Origin: Halotia branconii CENA392
GTDB taxonomy: Bacteria; Cyanobacteriota; Cyanobacteriia; Cyanobacteriales; Nostocaceae
DNA: 64,000 nt
Direction: 5' to 3'
Assembly (NCBI RefSeq): GCF_029953635.1
Contig: NZ_CP124543.1
Location: 1,591,455 to 1,655,454 of the forward strand
The position numbers and the translations under genes were made by a program. Positions within the stretch are counted from its first letter, which is position 1. Every line of letters begins with the position of its first letter. The notes beneath the pieces are model-generated. The model worked only from the letters and a program-made list of their open reading frames with translations. It ran no database searches and was not told where the DNA came from. This document shows positions 1 through 7,885 of the stretch, piece after piece.

Positions 1-391
1 GAATCTCAAATTCAAGTTTGGAACGGTAGAAACACACATCAAACTCAAGGAAAAAGTTAGTCTGTCCTAAAATTAACGGTGTCTTCGCTCTTTTTACCCA
101 AGTCAACACTAATTGAACTGGTGCAAAACCACTAATCTCAGCAGTTGCAAAAAATGGCATTGCTGGAAAATTGCTCAAGTTACCTGCTAATTGAATAATC
201 GCCTTACTGTCATCCCAAATTGCACCTAACTCAATACCAATTTCATAAGGCAAAACATTTACAGTTGCGCCACTGTCCACCAGTCCAAGAACTTCAACAG
301 TTCTATTGCCCTGACAAAGACGTAAAGGAATCCGTGGCAAACTATCAAACTCATTTTGGGAAGGGTTAGTGGTAGAGTATTTGAATCGCAT
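1..391 (-). CDS. Retropepsin-like aspartic protease, partial at window edge
   Basis: Reading the minus strand from the ATG at 391 gives 130 uninterrupted codons that leave the window, so the C-terminus is missing. Residues 36-48 read GLVDSGATVNVLP, the catalytic D-S/T-G-A loop and flap-side hydrophobic strand of retroviral-type aspartic proteases (catalytic Asp39). A second family signature, LILGQTNFF, lies at 106-114, followed by a strand of the type that closes the fold. Such small single-domain proteases are known from cyanobacteria and probably act as dimers; the substrate is unknown. The 67-residue gene just upstream ends 10 bp before this start, so the two look co-transcribed. Family is clear; function is inferred. 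Confidence 0.8.
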   Translation of the reverse strand, partial: MRFKYSTTNPSQNEFDSLPRIPLRLCQGNRTVEVLGLVDSGATVNVLPYEIGIELGAIWDDSKAIIQLAGNLSNFPAMPFFATAEISGFAPVQLVLTWVKRAKTPLILGQTNFFLEFDVCFYRSKLEFEI

Positions 392-401
392 TTGGTCAGA
401 C

Positions 402-605
402 TTATTCTGCTTGTTTTAAAGCTTGCATCAGAATTTCACCTGCACCAAACGAATTGTAGGGTGTAGGTAAATCGTATGTCTTAAATGGTTCAAGAGGCGA
501 AATCTCTTCTTTGATGTCCAATTCTTCCGCTAAGATACGAATTAGCTTAAGTTTTTCTGATACAGAGAGTTTACGAACAGCAGGAAGTAGCTCAGTGAGG
601 GTCAT
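402..605 (-). CDS. Small protein upstream of the retropepsin
   Basis: A 67-residue protein with a predicted helical N-terminal half (LPAVRKLSVSEKLKLIRILA) and a C-terminal half containing the segment PYNSFGAGEILMQAL. The N-terminal pattern resembles small antitoxin-like proteins of cyanobacteria in which a leucine-rich helix follows an S-x-x-E-K-L motif. It ends 10 bp before the retropepsin start on the same strand, so it may be a regulator or partner of that protease. I do not recognise a named family. It could equally be an independent antitoxin whose toxin has been lost. The gene is probably real because of its composition and tight spacing; the role is inference. Confidence 0.6.
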   Translation of the reverse strand: MTLTELLPAVRKLSVSEKLKLIRILAEELDIKEEISPLEPFKTYDLPTPYNSFGAGEILMQALKQAE

Positions 606-949
606 TTTTTGCGCTCCGTTTCTCCAACTAGCACTACTTACAGCTTACTGGATCTGACATTCTTGATAGGAGTCTAAAAAATTAGAGCGATCGCACACAA
701 AAACCAGCACAGGCGATCGCTAGTTGCAAGTTTAATAGCCATACTTTATATAGCTAAAGTTGTTGAAATACTTATAGATTTAACTCACTTTCAACTTAAC
801 CGACGGGAAGCACAAGGGTTAATTAAGTTAGCAAAATTTTTATCTTTGCTGCAATTGCGTGGGTGTAACCGTCCGCAGGTATCGCAGCCTTCTAACTAGA
901 AGCATTGTACAGAACCAGCACAGGCGATCGCTTTAACAACTTAATTTAG
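606..949. other. Intergenic, vestigial reading frame only
   Basis: There is no convincing gene. On the plus strand a frame stays open from about 690 to a TAG near 897 and contains the plausible-looking segment FQLNRREAQGLIKLAKFLS, but it has no ATG start or ribosome site, so I read it as a possible relic. A 20-bp sequence beginning AACCAGCACAGG and ending in a HIP1 site occurs twice as a direct repeat, at 702-721 and 913-932. Confidence 0.4.
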
Positions 950-1291
950 TTAGTCAGTTTCCTCTGGATTTTCACCAAAAATTTGCTGTACAGAATGACG
1001 GATGTACAGAATACGCACTGTAAAGACTTCTGTCCCTTCCAAAATAGTAAAAAGGATTCGGGAAGAATTGCGTCCTCGACCATAAAGTAGTTGTCGAATC
1101 TCTTGAGTGAAATACTCGTTATCTCGTGCTAAAGGACAACATTTCGGCATTTGGGACAAGGAATCAATTGCTTGGAGTAATCCTGCATACCATTGACTTG
1201 CCTGTGAGGAGGATGTGAGTTGGGATAGTCTTAGAAAAGCACTGTCTGCTTCAGATTCAGCCACACTGGACATTTCGATGTGATATTTCAT
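950..1291 (-). CDS. ParE/RelE-family toxin
   Basis: A 113-residue basic protein with the RelE/ParE fold pattern: helices over residues 10-50 (ADSAFLRLSQL, YAGLLQAIDSLSQMP), the REL/RQLLYG strand near 86-90, and the C-terminal strands FTVRILYIRHSVQQIF. The R-x-L-x-I-R-H ending is typical of ParE-like toxins, which act on gyrase or on ribosome-bound mRNA depending on subgroup; which applies here cannot be told. The start codon overlaps the stop of the upstream antitoxin gene in an ATGA arrangement, implying translational coupling. Both genes sit in a tight run of minus-strand conflict genes. Confidence 0.8.
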   Translation of the reverse strand: MKYHIEMSSVAESEADSAFLRLSQLTSSSQASQWYAGLLQAIDSLSQMPKCCPLARDNEYFTQEIRQLLYGRGRNSSRILFTILEGTEVFTVRILYIRHSVQQIFGENPEETD

Positions 1292-1542
1292 GAATCCGAT
1301 GGCAAACTATACTTGCGGCGCTGTTCTTCAGCAAACTCATGAAAAAACCGAAAACGACCTGCATCAAAATCATCTAATCCTTGTTGAATACCCTTTACAG
1401 CCTCTTGTGATTCTTGCGCTTCCCACTTTAGAACACTGGCTAGTAACTCAGATGCAACAAGACTAATATCTTGACCTTGGCGAGCAGCTTTATCACGTAG
1501 TAATGCTTCTAGTTCTGGGGTAAGGGTAATAACAATTGACAT
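1288..1542 (-). CDS. Antitoxin partner of the ParE-family toxin
   Basis: I place the start at the ATG at 1542 (MSIVITLTPELEALLRDKA) rather than 21 bases upstream, because AAGGA lies about 10 bases before it. The 84-residue product opens with a short beta strand plus helix, as in ribbon-helix-helix antitoxins, and its C-terminal half (GLDDFDAGRFRFFHEFAEEQ) is the acidic/aromatic tail expected to wrap the toxin. Its stop overlaps the toxin start (ATGA). Its start overlaps the TAA of the frameshifted DUF5615 gene upstream (TAATG), so two toxin-antitoxin modules are chained. The family is inferred from layout and length. Confidence 0.7.
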   Translation of the reverse strand: MSIVITLTPELEALLRDKAARQGQDISLVASELLASVLKWEAQESQEAVKGIQQGLDDFDAGRFRFFHEFAEEQRRKYSLPSDS

Positions 1543-1849
1543 TAAGCTACATCCTTTTTCCAAATGCGACGCATCTGCTCACCAACTGAATAATCTTGCG
1601 CCGAAATAATAATACCTGAATGAGTTCTTTTCTCGGTAATGTAGAGACTGTGTAACTGACACAAATCACTAACATTAAATGTGTAAAATACTCTTTGCTG
1701 TTGTGTAACGATAGTTAACTGTTTTTCATCATTAAAACCAGTTGTACTTAATTCCCGACAGTTGTAACATCTACCCCTCTTGCTCTTAATGCTCCTACGA
1801 ATCGATGATCCATCGCATCTTCATCGATTAACAATCGTATTTCGCTCAT
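1542..1849 (-). pseudogene. DUF5615 PIN-like toxin gene broken by a frameshift
   Basis: From the ATG at 1849 the minus strand reads MSEIRLLIDEDAMDHRF and continues to DVTTVGN, then hits TAA at 1750-1748. In the next frame the family resumes at once with ELSTTGFNDEKQL and runs through RVFYTFNVSDLCQLH and HSGIIISAQDYSVGEQMRR to a TAA at 1542. Together these make a full-length DUF5615 (Mut7-C/PIN-like nuclease) protein with the D-E-D start and later acidic residues intact. One base appears to be missing around 1753-1757, in a short run of G/C. The upstream DUF433 gene is intact and only 5 bp away. This could be a true inactivating mutation or a sequencing error. Confidence 0.8.
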
Positions 1850-1854
1850 ACTAA

Positions 1855-2133
1855 CTAACCCATCTGGGCAGCAAGTTGTTCATAGTTGGACTTTTCCACA
1901 GAAAGATATGCTTCAACTTCTTCTCGATTAGCATGATAGTAAGTCAAGGCTGCATACACTTGTACTAATGCTAAATTACCCATGCGTTCGACAATTTCTT
2001 CTGCATTCAAACCCATTTTGTACCAAGCGGCAATTCTTTGTACAGATATTCTGGTTCCTGCAATGCGAGGACGACCGTTAAGAGTTCCAGGTGTGCGAAT
2101 AATTAATGTGCCAATGTCAGTAATAGTTTGCAT
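1855..2133 (-). CDS. DUF433 antitoxin
   Basis: A 92-residue DUF433 protein. The recognisable core is GTLNGRPRIAGTRISVQRI (residues 16-34), followed by the helical segment KMGLNAEEIVERMGNLALVQVYAAL, a small winged/helical DNA-binding module. DUF433 proteins are commonly the antitoxin to DUF5615 toxins encoded just downstream. Here the partner starts 5 bp after the stop but carries a frameshift, so this antitoxin may now be an orphan. It may still repress its own promoter or neutralise related toxins elsewhere. Confidence 0.85.
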   Translation of the reverse strand: MQTITDIGTLIIRTPGTLNGRPRIAGTRISVQRIAAWYKMGLNAEEIVERMGNLALVQVYAALTYYHANREEVEAYLSVEKSNYEQLAAQMG

Positions 2134-2289
2134 ACACTAAATTTCTCAGTTTTGCCCTTAATCATAGCTTAGACATGGTTAAGTACTTTGAGAAGAGCGA
2201 TCGCCTTGGTGGGGCGTAACTTATTGTTCTGCTAATACAGCGCCACTAACTACTAGTATAATTTGATATTTTTGGCTAAAAGCGATCGC

Positions 2290-2499
2290 ACAGAATGACT
2301 ACAGGCAACTCAGTCGCAACCTCAAAGAACGGCGACAAAAATTGATGACGCAACAGGGAAAATTCACTCTAGTCAGCCTCGTATTGCCAAAGCTAAGAAT
2401 AGTGATGTTTCGGTTTCTATTGAACTTTTAATACGTGCAATGTTAGCAACAGGTGCAACGCCTCAAGAAATAGGACAAGTAATGGTCAAAATAGGGTGA
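2290..2499 (+). pseudogene. Broken XRE-family (HigA-like) antitoxin
   Basis: Two pieces of one family lie in different plus-strand frames. The first reads YRQLSRNLKERRQKLMTQQG; the second, from about 2371, reads SQPRIAKAKNSDVSVSIELL and then IRAMLATGATPQEIGQVM before a TGA at 2497. SQPRIAK with SVS-x-ELL is the hallmark recognition and following helix of XRE/HigA antitoxins. The middle of the HTH is missing between the pieces, so there is both deletion and frameshift. No HigB-type toxin remains beside it. Confidence 0.7.
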
Positions 2500-2510
2500 C
2501 GAGTGATCAG

Positions 2511-3179
2511 CTAACTCAATTGAAATAGATTTATCAACGCTCTACTAAAAAGTAGCCACACTAACCAAAATACAATATGAAGAATTACTATCATCCAAAA
2601 TACAACTTGATAAGAAACTTTACTACTTTTGTGATGTAATTTCCGTTGAGCAACAAACGCACCTAACCAACCACCTATAAATTCGCATAAATGTAAAGTC
2701 TTTTCTGATACTCTCCATCGCTTTTGTTTTGCACGAGATTTGTCGCTGGCGTAAAGTGCAAAGGTAATTAAACTCATAACCGGATAAAGGATTAAAGGAA
2801 TTGGGTTACTAACAGTTATTGCAAAATGGATTGAACCCAACCCAGGTAGTAGAGATAGAAAAAATGTCTCTAACACTAATGATGAAAATTTCGCTATAGG
2901 CTTATATTTAAACTCTATCGGTGTAGTAGAAGACGAGGGCTGAAGTATAGGTTTTGATATAATTTTCTCCATTGAAGCATTACACGCGCGTGCCTTGCCG
3001 TCTTTATCAACTGTGAGTTGATAATAAATAAAATCACCAACTTGGGGACGACGGTTAAGGTGTTTAAATGCTGTGATGTGAACAAAGACTTCTTGGCTAC
3101 CATTAGCGGGTTGTATAAAACCAAATCCCCGATCATCTTTCCACTTGGTTAGTTGCCCTTTGTGTAAAACAGGTTTCAT
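2511..3179 (-). CDS. Cold-shock domain plus DUF1294 membrane protein
   Basis: A 222-residue two-part protein. Residues about 5-65 form a cold-shock (OB-fold) domain, with the nucleic-acid-binding motifs DRGFGFIQ (RNP1-like) and EVFVHITAF (RNP2-like). The C-terminal half is DUF1294, a hydrophobic domain with three to four membrane segments and the signature LYASDKSRAKQKRWRVSE followed by GGWLGAF. This fusion is widespread in bacteria. It should place an RNA- or ssDNA-binding domain on the cytoplasmic face of the membrane; no reaction is known. It is monocistronic, with convergent pseudogene debris downstream. Confidence 0.88.
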   Translation of the reverse strand: MKPVLHKGQLTKWKDDRGFGFIQPANGSQEVFVHITAFKHLNRRPQVGDFIYYQLTVDKDGKARACNASMEKIISKPILQPSSSTTPIEFKYKPIAKFSSLVLETFFLSLLPGLGSIHFAITVSNPIPLILYPVMSLITFALYASDKSRAKQKRWRVSEKTLHLCEFIGGWLGAFVAQRKLHHKSSKVSYQVVFWMIVILHIVFWLVWLLFSRALINLFQLS

Positions 3180-3205
3180 AAATAAGTCGTATATCTATAC
3201 TTATT

Positions 3206-3397
3206 TTATAGTTTGCCCCTGTTTCCACGGTCAGACAACACTAACTTAACCTTTACATGTTGTACGTAGACGCGCAGCAGCTTGTCGCTAAACATCTTTT
3301 TACCCAAATAGTCTGCAATAAGAACTCGCTGCTGTGCAGTTGCGATCGCCAATTGTTTCTCATCAACACAATAATAAAGAGCGATCGCTTTTACCAA
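3206..3397 (-). pseudogene. Possible DUF5615-type toxin fragment
   Basis: A 63-codon frame whose central part, DEKQLAIATAQQRVLIADYL, resembles the middle of DUF5615 proteins; compare DEKQLTIVTQQQRVFYTFNV in the broken copy at 1542-1849. The N-terminal DED strand and the C-terminal part are absent, and the tail after residue 35 looks random. I read it as a decayed fragment rather than a functional gene. The rest of the 357-base space to the next gene holds a HIP1 site and nothing else I can name. Confidence 0.3.
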
Positions 3398-3536
3398 AGA
3401 TAATTTTTATTTGTAATGTCTCAAGATTGAAATATTTCTGCAAAAGCCGTAGCGTAACACACTAAAACTTCTATAAACAGTGCGTTAGGCTTGCCTTAAT
3501 GCCCTCCAACCAAACAGAAATTTACACGGTAAGCTT

Positions 3537-3959
3537 GTGTCTGATATAGCGCTACACAAATATCTTTCTCGTCTTCCTGAAGCAGCACTACAAGAATTTA
3601 TAGAATGGTGTGTTTTAGAGCAATCAAAATTAGCAGGATGTAACTTTACTCCAGATACAAGTAAGTTGAATAACTTACCACCAGCAGACTACATCCCAAA
3701 ACTTGTTGATCAGTTCATGAAAGTTAAACCAGATCCAATTAAAGCAGGTCTTGTTGCAGCGATCGCTGGCAAGGAAGCTGATCAGCATGGTTTATCAGGT
3801 TTGGCGATCGTAGCCGATTTTGTCTCGCTTTATGTCAAGTATTTAATTCCTAAAGAAGGTAATACTCCACAACAAGCAGAAACCATCATCACTCAGGCAT
3901 CACAAGAGCAATGTGAGAAATTTACTCAAATTGCGACCAAATATGGTGTACAGTTATAG
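3537..3959 (+). CDS. Hypothetical cyanobacterial protein
   Basis: A 140-residue soluble protein opening at GTG (MSDIALHKYLSRLPEAALQE). I do not recognise the family. It is mostly helical by composition, with an alanine-rich middle (GLVAAIAGKEADQHGLSGLA) and a C-terminal helix rich in Gln/Glu. There is no signal peptide and no clear catalytic motif. A strong hairpin follows the stop. The gene converges on prs, and codon use looks like the surrounding chromosome, so it is probably expressed. Confidence 0.6.
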   Translation: MSDIALHKYLSRLPEAALQEFIEWCVLEQSKLAGCNFTPDTSKLNNLPPADYIPKLVDQFMKVKPDPIKAGLVAAIAGKEADQHGLSGLAIVADFVSLYVKYLIPKEGNTPQQAETIITQASQEQCEKFTQIATKYGVQL

Positions 3960-4022
3960 CCTTTTGGGTAATAACTTAATTGCTTGAGAGCTTCTTGAAG
4001 GATGATTCGTAATTAATAAAAA

Positions 4023-4058
4023 ATGAAGTATGAAATTTTTCATACTTCATACTTGTTT
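4023..4058. terminator. Bidirectional hairpin terminator
   Basis: A perfect 12-bp stem (ATGAAGTATGAA paired with TTCATACTTCAT, loop ATTT) lies between two convergent genes. T-rich sequence follows on the plus strand and A-rich sequence precedes it, so it can terminate both the hypothetical gene and prs. Confidence 0.7.
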
Positions 4059-4095
4059 TTGCAAGACTATAGCAGGAATAACAGTGTTTTCATTT

Positions 4096-5112
4096 TTAGC
4101 GGAACATGCTACTAACTGAGGTATCTTCATGAATCCGCCAGATAGTCTCCCCTAACAGATTAGCTACTGAAAGCACCACTAATTGGGGAAATCGACTGGT
4201 TTCTGCTATAGGAATTGTGTTTGTCACAATGACTTCTTCAAATAAGCCACTAGACAAACGCTCAATTGCAGGTGGAGAAAAAACTGCATGAGTTGCACAG
4301 GCATATACCCGACTAGCTCCTTCTTCGCGTAGCAACCGCGCTCCTTCGGCAATTGTGCCACCAGTGTCGATCATGTCATCCACTAAAATTGCAGTTTTGC
4401 CCTTAACGTCACCGATAACATTCAAGACTTCAGCGACATTGTGAGCTTGACGACGTTTATCAATAATCGCTAGTGGAGCATCATCTAGCTTTTTCGCAAA
4501 TGCCCTAGCTCGCGCGACACCGCCGACATCGGGAGAAACAACCACAATGTCAGAAAGTTGTTTACTCACTAAATAGTCGAGCAATACTGGCGAACCATAA
4601 ACATGATCAAAGGGTATATCGAAATAGCCTTGAATTTGAGCCGAGTGCAAATCCATTGCTAGAACGCGGCTAGCGCCTGCTTTAGTAATCAGGTTAGCCA
4701 CCAGCTTAGCAGTGATTGACTCCCGTCCTGCTGTTTTTCTGTCAGCACGAGCATAGCCGTAATAGGGAACTACTGCGGTGATTTGTCGCGCCGAAGCCCG
4801 ACGACAGGCATCAACCATAATCAGCAATTCCATTAAGTGATCGTTTACGGGTTGACAAGATGGCTGGATTAAATAGACATCACAACCCCGAATCGATTCT
4901 TGGATTTGAACATAAAGTTCTCCATCCGCAAATCTTTTACGAATCATTGGTCCCAAGTCCATGCCCAGATAACGAGCAACTTCTTGAGACAGTTGTAAAT
5001 TGGCAGAGCCAGAAAATAGCCGCAGGCGTTGATTTTCAGTCAGTCCTGTTGCAACTGGCTGCATTTTTAAAGTTGCAGAACTCAGCACAGCAGATCCTCG
5101 ATGTGCATTCAT
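4096..5112 (-). CDS. prs: Ribose-phosphate pyrophosphokinase
   Basis: Makes PRPP from ribose 5-phosphate and ATP, the entry point for purine, pyrimidine, NAD, histidine and tryptophan synthesis. The 338-residue protein shows the class I features in order: FADGELYVQIQESIRG (61-76), the flexible ATP-binding loop YYGYARADRK (117-126), DLHSAQIQGYFD (154-165) and the PRPP-binding loop DDMIDTGGT (245-253). The N-terminal extension of about 28 residues before LRLFSGSANL is common in cyanobacterial copies, so the exact start is less certain than the identity. It stands alone and ends at a shared hairpin. Confidence 0.97.
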   Translation of the reverse strand: MNAHRGSAVLSSATLKMQPVATGLTENQRLRLFSGSANLQLSQEVARYLGMDLGPMIRKRFADGELYVQIQESIRGCDVYLIQPSCQPVNDHLMELLIMVDACRRASARQITAVVPYYGYARADRKTAGRESITAKLVANLITKAGASRVLAMDLHSAQIQGYFDIPFDHVYGSPVLLDYLVSKQLSDIVVVSPDVGGVARARAFAKKLDDAPLAIIDKRRQAHNVAEVLNVIGDVKGKTAILVDDMIDTGGTIAEGARLLREEGASRVYACATHAVFSPPAIERLSSGLFEEVIVTNTIPIAETSRFPQLVVLSVANLLGETIWRIHEDTSVSSMFR

Positions 5113-6043
5113 GGCAATCCTATCATTAGATATTTAACAGATTGAACTCAAGTAACCTAAAAAAAACATCTGTGAGTTTTGTTAAAACTTTCATACAAAC
5201 TTTAAACATTTATCTATAAAATTATCATTGGCTCATTTGTAGTCCTTGTGATAAATAACTTATACGATTGCTTAAATGAACATGAAGTTTTAGAGAAGTA
5301 TTTCCATAGTTGAGATATTTTGGGCAAAGAGACTCTCAAAAACTCGAATCCTTGTAATTTGCTGAGGTAGAGTGTTTTTTCTACCCATTTACACGAGATT
5401 GAGAAATTATTGAACAATTACTCATCAAGTATAAACACTCATAAATTAATATCTTACAAAGCATAAGAATGTTAGCTAAATACTCTATAATTTTAGCTGC
5501 AAAAATTATAAACTAAGTAAACTATATTAGTAATTGTAAATCACGCAAAAAACTTAAATAACCTGCCGAACTAGCTAAACTCTCACAGTCAGAGGAAAGA
5601 GAAAAACCAAGGAAGCAGGAGAAATAAGGGAGAAATTATGGAAATTCATTTTTCTCAAATTAACCTTGCAGTTCTAACTAACGGTGTACCCAATGTGGTT
5701 TAGATAAGCTCTTGAACCAAGGGAAGAAAGGAAATTATTGCCTATAGGACTTACGTACTCATAATGAAAACTAAGCCTTTGCGATTACTACTTTTCTGCT
5801 TACGGAGATGCTTTGCTTGTAGATGAGGTGAAATCGTAGCCTGTGCATAAGTCTGTCTAGTATTCTTCGCCCCCTGCCCCGCTGCCCCTCTGCTCGCCTC
5901 AACAGATCAGTTTGTTAACCAAACAGTGGGGGTGTACCCGTAGGGTAGGGTAGAATATTGCCGCAGGTAACTGTTTGTCGCCGCTGGAACTTATCTTGGG
6001 GTTGACTTCCTTCTCAGTTGCCATCACACTAAACTGATCCATC
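5113..6043. other. Long AT-rich intergenic region between prs and the kinase
   Basis: 931 bp between divergent genes, so it holds the prs and kinase promoters. The left half is very AT-rich with no credible gene. Near 5870-5900 a C-rich spacer of the dispersed type appears, then a G/T-rich stretch around 5930-5955. I see no RNA gene, no clear regulator site and no intact ORF. Confidence 0.4.
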
Positions 6044-7723
6044 ATGCAACCACCTATTACAGTTGGCACTGTCCTGCAAAACCGTTACCGGATAATCCAA
6101 ATTCTTGGACAAGGAGGATTTGGTAGAACCTATTTAGCAGAAGATCAGAGGCGTTTTAACGAACTGTGTGCGCTCAAAGAATTGATTCCGGCAACAACGG
6201 TAGCTTCTGACTGGGAAAAGGCACAGGAGCTTTTTGGACGAGAAGCTACTATTTTGTATCAAATTGAACACCCACAAGTGCCTAAGTTCCGAGAACGATT
6301 TGAGCAAGAGCAGCGCTTATTTTTGGTGGAAGACTATGTTGCAGGTAAAAGCTACCGGACTTTATTAAGTGAGCGCCAAGCTATTGGTCAAACTTTCACT
6401 GAGACAGAAGTATTACAGCTACTGCGCTCTTTGTTACCTGTACTAGAGCATATCCACAGTCGCGGCATTATTCACAGAGATATTTCACCAGAAAATATTA
6501 TTTTGCGAGATAGTGATGGTAAACCTGTGTTGATTGACTTTGGGGTAGTCAAAGAATTGGCAACTCGTTTGCAATCTCCAAATAGTACCGCGCCAGTCAC
6601 CACCGTCGGAAAATTAGGTTACTCTCCCAGTGAACAAATGCAAGCGGGGCAAGCTTATCCCAATAGTGACTTGTATGCACTAGCAGTTACAGCAATTGTT
6701 TTATTGACTGGTAAAGAGCCAAGCGAACTATTTGATGAAAACCAACTCACTTGGAATTGGCAAAGGTGGGTTAGTGTCAATCCGCAATTTGCCCAGGTTT
6801 TAAATCGGATGTTGCATCGAATACCAAGCGATCGCTATCAAAGTGCTGCGAATGTAGCCCAAGCGTTACAATCTTTAGATCGCCCCAGTATCTCTAGTCC
6901 TGAATTATCCAACCTGCAAACAATGGCTGTTGGTCGTCGCCTTGATCCCATACCACCAGTTACACCCAACAAATCGACTCCCGTAATTCCACCAAGCCGT
7001 TCTAGTTCAATTTTAGATAGTCCATTGGCAATCGGGGCAATTGGCAGTGCTGTAGTTATTTTGGCGGGATTAGGTTCATGGGCACTGGTCAGTTCTATCC
7101 GCAGTCAATCAAAATCACCAGGAGATGAAGCACCACCACAATCTTTTCCTTCGCCAGTCGTGTCTGGTGGCACAACATTTTCTCCCACCCCCACATCCAC
7201 TACTGATCAACCAGTTATATCTAGTAAACGCTTGGTTATTAAACCAGATAGTACAACCATAGTTGAAGATACTCTCAAAGCAAATCAAGTTATCCAATAC
7301 ACCTTTTTTGGTGAAGAAGGAGCTAAGTTAACTACATTTATTAACCAATCAAACGGCGTATTGCTAACAATTTTAGATGCTAATCAACAACCAATTGATA
7401 ACAGAACTCAACAAGTAACATCCTACACGGGTTTATTGCCAGCTAGCGGTAGATACACTATTCAGTTAACTCTGGTTCCCGAAATTACTGAAAGCTATTA
7501 CAGCCTCAATGTTGCACTAGAAAACCCGATCGCACCAACCCCAACGCAAACACCAATACCTACAGAACCATTAACGCCAACCCCAACATTTCCAGAAATC
7601 TCAACACCAATACCAACACCAATAGAGACACCTACACAATTCCCAACTTTTGGCGGAGAAAATAACAACCTACCTAATGACAGCACCTTAGATTCAGTTC
7701 CTGATCCAAATAGTTCGCCTTAG
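6044..7723 (+). CDS. Membrane Ser/Thr protein kinase with extracytoplasmic PPC-like domain
   Basis: A 559-residue Hanks-type kinase. The catalytic domain shows the glycine loop LGQGGFGRTY (21-30), Lys45, Glu67, HRD (144-146) with Asn151, and DFG (165-167), so it should be active. A proline-rich linker leads to one membrane helix at about 328-350. The outside part has a beta-rich segment (about 395-490) resembling bacterial pre-peptidase C-terminal domains, with YTFFGEEGAKLTTFI and the closing GRYTIQLTL. It ends in a Pro/Thr-rich tail that may be glycosylated or span the wall. It probably transmits an envelope signal; ligand and targets are unknown. It is monocistronic. Confidence 0.9.
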   Translation: MQPPITVGTVLQNRYRIIQILGQGGFGRTYLAEDQRRFNELCALKELIPATTVASDWEKAQELFGREATILYQIEHPQVPKFRERFEQEQRLFLVEDYVAGKSYRTLLSERQAIGQTFTETEVLQLLRSLLPVLEHIHSRGIIHRDISPENIILRDSDGKPVLIDFGVVKELATRLQSPNSTAPVTTVGKLGYSPSEQMQAGQAYPNSDLYALAVTAIVLLTGKEPSELFDENQLTWNWQRWVSVNPQFAQVLNRMLHRIPSDRYQSAANVAQALQSLDRPSISSPELSNLQTMAVGRRLDPIPPVTPNKSTPVIPPSRSSSILDSPLAIGAIGSAVVILAGLGSWALVSSIRSQSKSPGDEAPPQSFPSPVVSGGTTFSPTPTSTTDQPVISSKRLVIKPDSTTIVEDTLKANQVIQYTFFGEEGAKLTTFINQSNGVLLTILDANQQPIDNRTQQVTSYTGLLPASGRYTIQLTLVPEITESYYSLNVALENPIAPTPTQTPIPTEPLTPTPTFPEISTPIPTPIETPTQFPTFGGENNNLPNDSTLDSVPDPNSSP

Positions 7724-7885
7724 CTTTAGGGGCAGAGGAGCAGCACTTCGGCTACTTCGACTACGCGGCAATCGAGTTTCGACTTCGCGGCAGTTGAGCG
7801 CAGTCGAAACTCGATTGCCGCGCAGCATTGCACTGAGCCTGTCGAAGTGTCGAAATTCAGCACAAGTTCGCTCAGTGACCAGGGG

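Noticed and set aside
5214..5417. 67-codon minus-strand ORF
   Set aside because: AT-rich random-looking sequence, no ribosome site, no family features.
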